Source: Gemmatimonadota bacterium (GTDB lineage: Bacteria; Gemmatimonadota; Gemmatimonadetes; Longimicrobiales; Gaopeijiaceae). From it: DNA of 42,984 nucleotides. This document shows positions 25,926 to 33,892 of the stretch, piece after piece (positions within the stretch are counted from its first letter, which is position 1; each line of letters opens with the position of its first letter). A model generated the notes under the pieces. The model searched no databases. It saw nothing but the letters and a program-made list of their open reading frames with translations, and had not been told where the DNA came from. Position numbers and translations under genes: made by a program. Where the stretch lies: assembly GCA_028873845.1 (NCBI GenBank), contig JAPPNO010000041.1, positions 1 to 42,984 of the forward strand, given 5' to 3'.

Positions 25926-26295
25926 ACGATTCCGCCAAGGTGGCGGAACATTCATTGAGACCGCAGTCCGGGTGGTCCCCAAGTCCAACGCCTAGCAGGT
26001 CCGAGACCCACCACGAGCGGAAAGACCTGCGCCGGGTCCCGGCAGGGTCCCAAGGCTGAACGGGGCGTGCAATTGTGAAACAAGACACCTCCTGTGAAGT
26101 CGGTGGAGGACCGGAGGAGCTAATCCCCTCGGGGTCCCGGTTGGCCCGCCCTTTCGACGGACGACGACGAGCCAGCGAGACTGGCTTCCACTAACAGACC
26201 AGTTCCGAGCCCGGAAGTGTGCAATTTGGTCCGGCGGCCACCTGATGATTCCCGGCTCCAGGCCATCGCCCGCCCCGGGACAATCCTGGAGCGTC
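25926..26295. other. Intergenic region holding the duplicated leader
   Basis: Apart from the two leader copies, the stretch contains a small hairpin AGCCAG/CTGGCT (26170-26186) between the thioredoxin-fold gene and copy B. A 73-codon minus-strand frame (26088-25867) ends inside the start codon of the small cysteine gene, but its GTG directly abuts the Shine-Dalgarno, so it is not called. Confidence 0.4.
26108..26137 (-). promoter_or_regulatory. Leader hairpin, copy B, followed by an orphan Shine-Dalgarno
   Basis: GAGGGG pairs with CUCCUC around AUUAG, extended by GGACC/GGUCC. About 15 bases later a perfect AGGAGG (26093-26088) occurs, but no convincing gene follows: a TTG frame of 42 codons starting at 26083 has no signal peptide or domain. 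Copy B may be the relic of a duplicated leader-plus-gene unit. Confidence 0.45.
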
Positions 26296-26844
26296 CTATT
26301 CCCGACCTCCGCCTCCGATGGACCGTGCCACCTCAGCGAGCCGGGAACCATGACCTTCGGCCACCACGCGTCCGTCCGTACCGACTGCAAACACCCAGGG
26401 TGTCCGTCTCGTCAGAGGATGTTCACGGCCGGCTTGGCCCACCGAAGCAACTCGAACGTTCCAGTCCATCTCCCGTGCGTAGCGTACCGCCGCCGGAAGC
26501 GGGCCCGATGACACCGCGTACGTCCGGGGGCGCTCGGAGCCCTGGCTCGCGAGCCAGTATGCCCAGCTCTCCGCGACCCGAACGGAATAGGGGCAGTCCG
26601 GGTCAAACACCAACAGGAGCGTTTCGTCCGGCGCACCCAGTTCGATCTTCGCGCCGTCGGAGTCTCTCATCACCAGGTCGGACACGTCGTGCCCGACGGT
26701 AATGCGCGGGGCGAGCGTATGACGCTCCACCGTGCGGCGTTCCAACGCGACCACCTGGCCGACCGCCAACACGGACAGCAGCGCCAGGACGGCACCCTTC
26801 AAACGGATTGTCTCAAGAAACCCAATGTTGCTCGGTCGAACCAA
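26296..26844 (-). CDS. Membrane-anchored thioredoxin-fold protein with C-P-Y-S site
   Basis: 182 residues from a TTG at 26844 preceded by GGGAAGGAAG. One membrane anchor at ~15-35, then V-F-D-P-D-C84-P-Y-S87-V-R-V-A-E-S-W, the thioredoxin-like active-site region, with a later T-P-W-V-F-A-V cis-Pro loop and G-H-G. The resolving Cys is Ser, so it would act monothiol-like or as an isomerase/reductase variant. Position upstream of a secreted cysteine protein and divergent from an eight-Cys peptide suggests a role with their thiols; that is inference. Confidence 0.7.
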   Translation of the reverse strand: MVRPSNIGFLETIRLKGAVLALLSVLAVGQVVALERRTVERHTLAPRITVGHDVSDLVMRDSDGAKIELGAPDETLLLVFDPDCPYSVRVAESWAYWLASQGSERPRTYAVSSGPLPAAVRYAREMDWNVRVASVGQAGREHPLTRRTPWVFAVGTDGRVVAEGHGSRLAEVARSIGGGGRE

Positions 26845-27189
26845 GATCTTCCTTCCCTTTCGTTCTGTTGTGTAACCCTGAAGAGCTGGTAGGAGCACTC
26901 CGGACGGCCGCGACCGGCAGCTACGTCGGCGCACCACTCCCATCAATCAGACCAATCTTCGGACCATGATCGTGCAAGCCCGGTGATCTCTGGATCCCTG
27001 CGCGGATTGCCGGTCTGCCACGCCAGGGCGCCGTGGCCTCGGATCCGGACGAGCATCCCGCAACGGGGCGGACGAGCAGCCGACGGCCACCGCATTGCAC
27101 GTTTTCTTCGCGCCAGCTGGTCTGTTATGTGGAGATCAGTTCCCCACCGATCGGGCGCGCCCGTTCAGCCCGAGAAAGAGAAGGCCACC
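26845..27189. promoter_or_regulatory. Divergent promoter region between the two arms of the cysteine-peptide locus
   Basis: About 345 bases separate the minus-strand thioredoxin-fold gene from the plus-strand cysteine-rich peptide. No clear -35/-10 pair could be fixed. No coding sequence recognised on either strand. Confidence 0.35.
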
Positions 27190-27391
27190 TTGCGAACATC
27201 CATTGTCGTACTCATCCTGCTGAACATTCCTGCTCGGGACCGCGCTGCTGGCCCCGTCCCCGAGTCGGGCCATCGTCGATGTGCCGACTCGCTGCTGTCG
27301 CGGCGAGGGTCCGGACGCTTATTGTTGCCACCTGTGCTGCGTGCGGGGTCCGTACTGCGAGCATGACAGTGACTGTCGGGACGCCGACTAG
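27190..27391 (+). pseudogene. Secreted eight-cysteine peptide gene interrupted by a one-base shift
   Basis: From TTG 27190 (AGAAGG upstream) the frame reads R-T-S-I-V-V-L-I-L-L-N. Moving one base forward at ~27226 continues F-L-L-G-T-A-L-L-A-P-S-P-S-R-A, completing a normal signal peptide. It then reads through to TAG 27389-27391 with a mature part bearing CC-x8-CC-x2-CC-x5-C-x5-C and an acidic end (D-C-R-D-A-D). Without the shift neither frame makes sense. It could be a sequencing error, a recent mutation or a programmed shift. It lies 41 bases before the membrane-protein gene, so it would be the first gene of that operon. Confidence 0.6.
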
Positions 27392-27432
27392 ATCCGAAAC
27401 CGAGCGAGTGCGAGGGGCGTCAAGCCAAGTAG

Positions 27433-28224
27433 ATGAAGAGGAATCGGGGGTTCCCAACCAGCATATGGCGATCGGTCGCGGGAGCGATGCTCCCCTGGCT
27501 TCTGTTGCTCGTCGTCGGGAATCTCTTCCTCATATGGCCACCACTGGACGGGGACGCGACGCTCCTGCGTTGGATGTGGATGTTCACCAACCACATCGCC
27601 TTCGTTGCCCCTTTCGTGCTCTTCGCCGCCGGGGTGACCCTGTGGCGGAAGCTGGGGTATTCGTGGCAAGTCCTTCGAGTCGGGGCGTTGGTAGGGATAT
27701 CGGTCGTTGGCGCCTCCTACCTCTTGGGGTCGTGGCTGGCCCCTCAACTGGACGATCGGTCTCTCGCCAGCCGGATCGTGGAGACGGAGGACACGCGCCG
27801 GTTCGGTCCAAGGACCCCTGTCGGAGTCGCGCGCAACCTCCGCTTCGTCGAAGCCAACCCTCCCGAGGAGTACAGCTTGCGGGCCGACACTCCACACCGG
27901 TTCCCGCCGAACGCGCTTCGCTGGGAGTTGCATTCTCCGGTGGCCTTGGCGGTGTTCGGACTGTTCAACGTGATCATCGGGGTGCTATCGGCCGAACTGA
28001 CTGTCGGTCTGGCCCGCGGGAGTCGGCGAAACGCCCGTATCGTGATCGGCGTGCTGGGAGGGTTGGCCTTTTACGCGTGCCACGTTCTGGCGGGACCCGT
28101 CGAACCGTTCCTGCGGGACGGAACGATGCGTTCGGGCGTGGCCGCCGCCTGGGTGCCGCTGGTGCTCCCTGCTGCCGAATGCGTCGTCCTCGGTTACCTG
28201 GTCCGCAGGCGGAGGTATGGGTGA
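27433..28224 (+). CDS. Hypothetical multi-pass membrane protein
   Basis: 263 residues with about six membrane segments (two or three in residues 15-105, the rest in 180-260) around a periplasm-sized central stretch (about 110-180) rich in Arg, Glu and Pro. The topology recalls LptF/LptG-type permease subunits, but no diagnostic motif is seen. The TGA overlaps the GTG of the sigma gene (GTGA, 28221-28224), so the two are co-translated and probably linked in function. Confidence 0.65.
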   Translation: MKRNRGFPTSIWRSVAGAMLPWLLLLVVGNLFLIWPPLDGDATLLRWMWMFTNHIAFVAPFVLFAAGVTLWRKLGYSWQVLRVGALVGISVVGASYLLGSWLAPQLDDRSLASRIVETEDTRRFGPRTPVGVARNLRFVEANPPEEYSLRADTPHRFPPNALRWELHSPVALAVFGLFNVIIGVLSAELTVGLARGSRRNARIVIGVLGGLAFYACHVLAGPVEPFLRDGTMRSGVAAAWVPLVLPAAECVVLGYLVRRRRYG

Positions 28225-28874
28225 GCGATCCTACGGTACCCGGATCGCTCGGCTTTGGGGAAGTGCTCGCTGGCGGTTCCGGATCGAAGCCGACCGAGGA
28301 GGCGGCCGAGGACGCTCCCATCGAGACCCGGGACCGTCGACGGGGATATCGGGCGCGCTTCGCGATCCTGCTCAAGCGATTCGGACCCACGATCAGAGAC
28401 GTCGTCAATTCGTACAGCGAGGACAGGGACGATCGGGAGGACATGTACCAGGAAGTGTGCGTCCGCCTGCTGACCCGGGAGAAGCATTACCGGGATATCG
28501 GGTCCTTGAGTGGCTGGGTCATCACACTGGCGCGTGGCGTCTGCAGGAACTGGCGCAAGTCACAGGCGGCAAGCAGCTCGGCCATCGACCGGTATTCCGC
28601 CGAGTTCCCGCCGGTCGAGGAATCCGATGCCCTGTTTGACGATCCTTCTCGACTCCTTCAGTATAAGAGGTTCCTTGAACGACTTGAGCGCGCCTTGGCC
28701 ACACTTCCTCGTCGTCAGGCCACAGCTTGGCGTCTCGTCCACATTGAGGGGAACAGCCCAAAACGGGCGGCACGCATCATGAAAGCGACTCCATCGACGG
28801 TCCGTTCACACATTCGGCACGCTCGGGTTCGACTCCGAGAACTCATGCAGGATGCTCGAGATGAGTTGTCCTGA
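28221..28874 (+). CDS. ECF-type sigma-70 family RNA polymerase sigma factor
   Basis: 217 residues from the GTG at 28221. Region 2 is visible as D-D-R-E-D-M-Y-Q-E-V-C-V-R-L-L with G-W-V-I-T-L-A-R after it; region 4 as L-P-R-R-Q-A-T-A-W-R-L-V ... S-P-K-R-A-A-R-I-M-K-A-T-P-S-T-V-R-S-H-I. There is an extra ~40-residue N-terminus. It is immediately followed by a zinc-finger anti-sigma, the standard arrangement for envelope-responsive ECF switches. It probably controls its own operon and perhaps the divergent arm. Confidence 0.88.
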   Translation: MSDPTVPGSLGFGEVLAGGSGSKPTEEAAEDAPIETRDRRRGYRARFAILLKRFGPTIRDVVNSYSEDRDDREDMYQEVCVRLLTREKHYRDIGSLSGWVITLARGVCRNWRKSQAASSSAIDRYSAEFPPVEESDALFDDPSRLLQYKRFLERLERALATLPRRQATAWRLVHIEGNSPKRAARIMKATPSTVRSHIRHARVRLRELMQDARDELS

Positions 28875-29289
28875 CCTGTCGGCGTTGGCCCGCGCGGGCG
28901 GGCCGCACGCGGACCCGGCAGTGGTGGAGCACCTGCGGACCTGCGCTTCATGTCGGCTCGATTGGCAGATTCAGCAGGGGACCCGTTACCTGCTTGATCC
29001 GGAGATCATGACCCGCGCGTTCGGCGATCTGGACGACAGGATCATTGCTCGGGCGACCGCGATCATGCGTCAGTCCGAGAGACTCCCCGGGTGGGGGCAT
29101 CTCGCCAGGTCGGGACTGCTGGTCGCTCTGGCGGCAGTCGCCGTCACATGGGCACCCGTGAACGCGGGCGTCACGTTGTCCGTCACACAAGTGGGGCTGT
29201 ACGCATTGGTGGGAGCTGTGGCGACGGTCTTGTATCTGAGGCGGATCGACGAGGCGGAGTGTGGCGGCGGACATCACCCGCACGAGTGA
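28852..29289 (+). CDS. Zinc-finger anti-sigma factor, membrane-bound
   Basis: 145 residues. The start overlaps the sigma gene by 23 bases (ATG 28852, or 28861). The N-terminus has C-P-D-L-S and the H-L-R-T-C-A-S-C zf-HC2 motif that holds ECF sigma factors. Two membrane segments follow (about 83-100 and 112-128). The very short periplasmic end is His/Gly rich. It most likely anchors and inhibits the preceding sigma factor. Confidence 0.8.
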   Translation: MLEMSCPDLSALARAGGPHADPAVVEHLRTCASCRLDWQIQQGTRYLLDPEIMTRAFGDLDDRIIARATAIMRQSERLPGWGHLARSGLLVALAAVAVTWAPVNAGVTLSVTQVGLYALVGAVATVLYLRRIDEAECGGGHHPHE

Positions 29290-30532
29290 GGGTCCCGGCA
29301 CCCGATTCAGGCACCCGCTCCGCCTGGCCGGCGCCATCCTCGCGGCCGGCGCCAATGCCTGCGGCGACCCCCCGTCCTCCGATTCCGACTCCCCCGCGCT
29401 GGATGCCATCGTGCGCGACAGCGCCGACGTGCGAATCGTCGAGAACCCCCGGCCGCCATCCGGGTCCAGGCTCGGCTGGCGGGCCGGCACGGAACCGGAG
29501 GTCTCGATCGGCGCCCGCGAGGGAGAGGGCCCATACATGCTCCACCGGGCCAGCGACGCGTTCACCCTGTCCGACGGCCGCATCGTCGTGGCGAACACGG
29601 GATCGCACGAACTGCGCGTCTTCGATGCGTCGGGAATCCATGTGGCCACCTGGGGGCGCCGTGGAGAGGGACCCGGCGAGTTTTCCCCGCTCGTCCAGGC
29701 GCATCGATGGCGCGGGGATTCGCTGCTTGCGCTCTATTCGCCCGCCAATCACCTCTCGATCCTCGACTCCGGGGGCAACTTCGCGCGTGCTTTCACGCTG
29801 GCGCGGGACGATTCGTTCTTTCAGGTGGAGGCCGTCCTGCCGGGCGGCGCGATCCTCAGCTCCGACTGGGTGTCCCGCGGCGGCCTCGCTGACGGTCTGA
29901 GCCGTACCGAAGAGACCTACCGGGTCCGGGACGCCGAGGGGGACATGCTGTCCTTGCTGGGGTCCTTTCCCGGAACGGAGTGGTTCAGTGCCTGGAGCGG
30001 GTCCTCAGGCTGGAGCGTCGAGATTGCGCATGCGCACCGCGTTTCCACCTTCGCCTGGGGCGACCTGGTGGCCATCGCCCCCAACGACACGTACGAAATC
30101 AGGGTGTTCGCCCTCGACGGGACGCTGAGGCGCATCGTCCGCCGCGACCACGACCTGGTCGCCTCCACCGAAGCCCACATCGACGCCGAAATCGAGGAGC
30201 GGGTCGCGCAAAGGCCCGAGGAAGAACGGGCGGAGCGGCGGCGGGAGCTTCGAGAGAACTTCCGGGAAGTGCCCTTCCCCGAGACCTTCCCCGCCTTCGC
30301 CGAGGCGACGGCCGACCTGGTCGGCCACCTGTGGGTCAGGGAATACGAAATCCCCGGAGAGGGAGGCGCCGATCCTGTCTGGACGGTCTTCGACCCCGAG
30401 GGACGCGTCCTGGGGTTCGTGGAGACGCCCGCCGGGATCGACGTCTACGAGATCGGCGAGGACTACATACTCGGTCTCGCCACCGACGAACTCGGGGTGG
30501 AGTTCATACAGATGTGGTCGCTGGAGCGGTAG
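29261..30532 (+). CDS. 6-bladed beta-propeller lipoprotein, intact paralog
   Basis: 423 residues from a GTG at 29261 that overlaps the anti-sigma gene by 29 bases. The N-terminus has R-H-P-L-R-L-A-G-A-I-L-A-A-G-A-N-A-C, a lipobox-like end. V-R-D-S-A-D-V-R-I-V-E-N-P-R-P-P and W-G-R-R-G-E-G-P-G-E-F match the frameshifted copy at 17680-18904 closely throughout. Being last in the ECF operon, it may be a target or sensor component of that system. Confidence 0.82.
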   Translation: MAADITRTSEGPGTRFRHPLRLAGAILAAGANACGDPPSSDSDSPALDAIVRDSADVRIVENPRPPSGSRLGWRAGTEPEVSIGAREGEGPYMLHRASDAFTLSDGRIVVANTGSHELRVFDASGIHVATWGRRGEGPGEFSPLVQAHRWRGDSLLALYSPANHLSILDSGGNFARAFTLARDDSFFQVEAVLPGGAILSSDWVSRGGLADGLSRTEETYRVRDAEGDMLSLLGSFPGTEWFSAWSGSSGWSVEIAHAHRVSTFAWGDLVAIAPNDTYEIRVFALDGTLRRIVRRDHDLVASTEAHIDAEIEERVAQRPEEERAERRRELRENFREVPFPETFPAFAEATADLVGHLWVREYEIPGEGGADPVWTVFDPEGRVLGFVETPAGIDVYEIGEDYILGLATDELGVEFIQMWSLER

Positions 30533-30761
30533 GGGCGGAATCGGCGCGCAGGGAGATCGAACGCGAGATTGAGCCTCACGGGGCGGCAGCCGGCTGATAC
30601 GCGGATAACGGCTGCCGGCCGGCCCACCGATTCGAGGCCGGAGTCCACTACTCACGCGGGCTTGTCCACTGACTGCTGGCCTGTCTCGCATCCGAACCGG
30701 TATGATTGCGGGTCATAGCTTCCGAACTCCAAACCGTCCCCCCCCAAACCCCGGAGCCCCC

Positions 30762-31910
30762 ATGCCCCCCACCTTCGACATGTCCCTCATCCAGCGCGGC
30801 GCCCGCCTCCGCCGCTCCCCCTACTTCGAGGCCACCCTCCGCGCCGGCTGCAAGAGCTATACCGTCTACAACCACATGTTCCTACCCACCCGCTACGACG
30901 ATCTCCACGCCGAGTACGAGAAGCTGCTGGCCGGCGTCACGGTGTGGGACGTGAGCGTCGAGCGGCAGGTGGAGATCACCGGACCGGACGCCTTCGAGTT
31001 CACCAACCTGCTCACGCCGCGCGACCTGTCCAAGTGCGCCGTGGGCCAGGGCAAGTACGTGCTCATCGGTGCGGACGACGGCGGCATCGTGAACGACCCT
31101 GTCCTGCTCCGCCTGGGCGAGAACCACTTCTGGCTGGCGCTTGCGGACAGCGACGTGCTCCTCTACGCAAAGGGCGTCGCCCTCAACTCCGGCCTTGATG
31201 TCGAGATCTGCGAACCGGACGTGTCTCCCATGCAGGTGCAGGGCCCGAAGTCGAAGGAGGTCGTGCGCAGGCTCTTCGGGGACGATGTCCTGAAGTTGCG
31301 CTACTACTGGTTCCTGGAGACGGACCTGGACGGCATCCCGGTGGTGGTCACGCGCACCGGGTGGAGCGGCGAGGTCGGCTACGAGATCTACCTGCGCGAC
31401 GGCAGCCGCGGCGTCGAACTCTGGGACCGCGTGATGGAGGCCGGGCGCGACCTGGGGATTTCACCGACGGGCCCCTCCGACATCCGCCGCATCGAGGCCG
31501 GCATCCTCAACTACGGCATCGACATGACGCTCGAGAACAACCCCTATGAGGTCGGGCTGGGGTGGCAGGTGGACCACGACCAGGAGGGGGACTTCATCGG
31601 GCGGGAAGCGCTGGCGCGGATTGCGGCGGAGGGACCACGGCGGAAGCTGGCCGGAGTTGAAATCGACGGCGCGCCGCTGGACTTGAACATGACGCGCTGG
31701 CCGGTGCGTCGGGACGGAGATGAGATCGGTTTCGTCACATCCGCCGTCCATTCGCCGCGGCTCGGTCGCAATGTCGGCTATGCGATGATGCCGGTGGCTG
31801 CGGCGGAGCTGGGGACGCGTCTGCGGGTCACCACTCCGGATGGCGACCGCGTTGCCAGGGTCGTGCCGCGGCCCTTCGTGGATCCCGCCAAGGAGATTCC
31901 GAAGTCGTAG
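30762..31910 (+). CDS. GcvT-family demethylase, DmdA-like
   Basis: 382 residues from the ATG at 30762 (GGAG 7 bases upstream). The order Y-T-V-Y-N-H-M-x-L-P, W-D-V-S-V-E-R-Q-V-E-I-x-G-P-D-A, T-P-R-D-L-S, G-G-I-V-N-D-P-V, W-L-A-L-A-D-S-D-V-L, E-P-D-V-S-P-M-Q-V-Q-G-P-K-S, R-T-G-W-S-G-E-V-G-Y-E-I-Y and M-T-L-E-N-N-P-Y-E-V-G-L-G follows the dimethylsulfoniopropionate demethylase DmdA pattern. DmdA moves a methyl group from DMSP to tetrahydrofolate. The wider family also includes demethylases for other substrates, so DMSP is likely but unproven. Separate from the GcvT/PYROXD2 cluster by 17 kb. Confidence 0.72.
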   Translation: MPPTFDMSLIQRGARLRRSPYFEATLRAGCKSYTVYNHMFLPTRYDDLHAEYEKLLAGVTVWDVSVERQVEITGPDAFEFTNLLTPRDLSKCAVGQGKYVLIGADDGGIVNDPVLLRLGENHFWLALADSDVLLYAKGVALNSGLDVEICEPDVSPMQVQGPKSKEVVRRLFGDDVLKLRYYWFLETDLDGIPVVVTRTGWSGEVGYEIYLRDGSRGVELWDRVMEAGRDLGISPTGPSDIRRIEAGILNYGIDMTLENNPYEVGLGWQVDHDQEGDFIGREALARIAAEGPRRKLAGVEIDGAPLDLNMTRWPVRRDGDEIGFVTSAVHSPRLGRNVGYAMMPVAAAELGTRLRVTTPDGDRVARVVPRPFVDPAKEIPKS

Positions 31911-31929
31911 GGGCGGCTGCTCCTACGGC
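31907..31929. terminator. Hairpin between convergent dmdA-like and Uma2 genes
   Basis: CGTAGG and CCTACG form a six-base stem across both stop codons, as at 6079-6092. No T-run. Confidence 0.3.
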
Positions 31930-32501
31930 TCGCCGCGCTCCCAGACGTCCAGGTGCCGGGAGAAGACCTGGTCGAGGTCGATCCGCCCCACCCGTTCGGC
32001 CCCAAGCCGCACGGGGAGCTCACCCGAGAAGCGCTCGTGCCCCGGCCCGTCCCCGAAGCGCCACACATCGATCACATCCTCGACCGGATCCACGATCCAG
32101 TATTCCCGGACCCCGCATCGTGCGTACAGGTCGAGCTTGATACCGCGGTCCCGGTGCGCGGTGGAAGGCGACAGGATCTCGACGACCAGGTCGGGAGCGC
32201 CCAGCACCTGCTTCTCGGCGATGATCTCCCGCCTTTCTTCGGCCACGAAGAAGAGGTCCGGTTGAACCCGGTCGACGGTTCCCGGGAATTCTACCAGGCA
32301 AGGGGCGTAGAACACCTCGCCGCGGCCCGCATCTTGCAGAATCCGCATCAGGGCCGCCTGCAGCCGCCTCGAAATCCGCTGGTGCCTGATCACAGGTGCG
32401 GCCGTCACGTACAGGCGCCCCCCGATGAACTCGTAGCGGTTGCCGTCGTCCGGCATCCGCAGGACGTCCTCCCATGTCTTCGGTTGCTGCCGGGTCTGCA
32501 T
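31923..32501 (-). CDS. Uma2-family (DUF820) putative endonuclease, copy 1
   Basis: 192 residues from the ATG at 32501. P-D-L-F-F-V, then P-D-L-V-V-E-I-L-S-P-S-T-A-x-R-D-R-G-x-K-L-D-L-Y-A and E-Y-W-I-V-D-P give the restriction-endonuclease-like fold of Uma2 (catalytic D...E...K). Physiological role is unknown; these genes are common in multicopy. It is a tandem duplicate of 32690-33274. Confidence 0.82.
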   Translation of the reverse strand: MQTRQQPKTWEDVLRMPDDGNRYEFIGGRLYVTAAPVIRHQRISRRLQAALMRILQDAGRGEVFYAPCLVEFPGTVDRVQPDLFFVAEERREIIAEKQVLGAPDLVVEILSPSTAHRDRGIKLDLYARCGVREYWIVDPVEDVIDVWRFGDGPGHERFSGELPVRLGAERVGRIDLDQVFSRHLDVWERGEP

Positions 32502-32689
32502 GATGGACACATCATACCTCCGCGCACTCGGGTTCGCGAACCTGCCTTCCGGGGCGCAATGGTACGGCGGTGTCGTCAACGTTCGGTCAATGCCGCTCTG
32601 CCATACGCCTCGGGCGTCCGGTCAGCTGCCGGAGACCTGCCGGACGCCTCCGCGATTCGTCTTCCTCCGGGCAGGGTCTTCGCCCGACC

Positions 32690-33274
32690 CTACGACTCCC
32701 GCGCTCCCCACACGTCCAGGTGGCGGGAGAAGACCTGATCGAGGTCGATCCGCCCCACCCGCTCGGCTCCAAGCCGCACGGCAAGCTCTCCAGAGACTCG
32801 CTCGTGTCCCGGCCCCGGCTCGTCCCCGAAACGCCAGACGTCGACCACATCCTCGTCCGTATCCACGATCCAGTATTGCCGGACGCCGGATCGCGCGTAC
32901 AGGTCGAGCTTGATACCGCGGTCCCGATGCGCGGTGGAAGGCGACAGGATCTCGACGACCAGGTCGGGTGCGCCCGTCACCTGCTTCTCGCCGACGATCT
33001 CCCGCCTCTCGTTGGATATGAACAGAAGGTCGGGCTGGACGCGATCGTCGGTGCCCGGAAACTGGACCAGGAGCGGGGCGGAGAGCACCTCTCCGCGTCC
33101 GGAGTCCACGAGGATGCGAAACAGGGCCGACCAAAGACGCGCCAGGACGCGCTGGTGCCGGGTGACGGGCGCGGCCGTCACGTACAGGCGCCCCCCGATG
33201 AACTCGTAGCGGTTGCCGTCGTCCGGCATCCGCAGGACATCCTCCCACGTCTTCGGTGTCTGCCGGGTCTGCAT
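32690..33274 (-). CDS. Uma2-family (DUF820) putative endonuclease, copy 2
   Basis: 194 residues from ATG 33274 (alternative 33283). It shares K-T-W-E-D-V-L-R-M-P-D-D-G-N-R-Y-E-F-I-G-G and all active-site segments with copy 1. The DNA duplication includes about 90 bases upstream of the start (GTCAAC at 32575 and 33347), offset about 772 bases. A hairpin AGGGTC/GACCCT (32673-32691) sits at its 3' end. Confidence 0.82.
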   Translation of the reverse strand: MQTRQTPKTWEDVLRMPDDGNRYEFIGGRLYVTAAPVTRHQRVLARLWSALFRILVDSGRGEVLSAPLLVQFPGTDDRVQPDLLFISNERREIVGEKQVTGAPDLVVEILSPSTAHRDRGIKLDLYARSGVRQYWIVDTDEDVVDVWRFGDEPGPGHERVSGELAVRLGAERVGRIDLDQVFSRHLDVWGARES

Positions 33275-33427
33275 GGTGGACACATCATACCTCCCCGCTG
33301 TCGGGTGCGCGAACCTCCCACCGGGACTGAACGGTACCGCGCCGCCGTCAACGTTCCGTCAACGCCGCTTCGCCATGCACCTCCCGCCGCCCCCCACTTC
33401 CCACAACGCGATGGCGCGCGGACAGCG

Positions 33428-33892
33428 CTACAGCGGGGCGATCTCCGTGAGTATGTCGCGTCCGCCGACCGCACGAATCCCATCCGCCATGGGGAAGGTC
33501 TGGTCTCCCACCTTGGGATGTCTGGCCAGGTTGCGGGCGCTGCCAATGTCGAGCAGCACATGCAGCAGACCGCTGTCGGCGATGTAGGTCCTGGGGGACT
33601 TGACGATTCGCTTGGCGATGTTTTCGCGCCAGGGGCGAAGCAGCCGCATCGGGTATGCGCCCGTCATCCTGTCCAGGTAGCGGCGCACCGTGGTGTGCGC
33701 CAGCCCGAAGGCACGAGCCAGCTCCGACCCGTTCCAGGACTGGCCGTGGTTGTGGGCCAGCATGGTCCAGAAGTCCTGCAGCAGCACCGGCGGCAGCGAG
33801 ATGCCGAGCCCGGGCAGGTCGCATCCGGCCAGGGATCGCACGAAGTCCCTCCGCCACTGTTCGCTGCGGGCATCGTCCTCCTCATATTTCAA
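33428..33892 (-). pseudogene. Fragment of an AAA/DUF4143 ATPase gene
   Basis: The frame begins inside the domain (E-Q-W-R-R-D-F-V-R ... L-P-G-L-G-I) and contains the winged-helix part (F-W-T-M-L-A-H-N-H-G-Q-S-W-N-G-S-E-L-A-R-A-F-G) and K-S-P-R-T-Y-I-A-D-S-G-L-L. The Walker motifs are missing. After H-P-K-V-G it jumps to the protein's very end (F-P-M-A-D-G-I-R-A-V), so most of the nuclease-like part is also deleted. A relic. Confidence 0.75.

Noticed and set aside
25867-26088. A 73-codon minus-strand frame ending inside the start codon of the small cysteine gene
   Set aside because: Its GTG directly abuts the Shine-Dalgarno and the frame has no signal peptide or recognisable domain.
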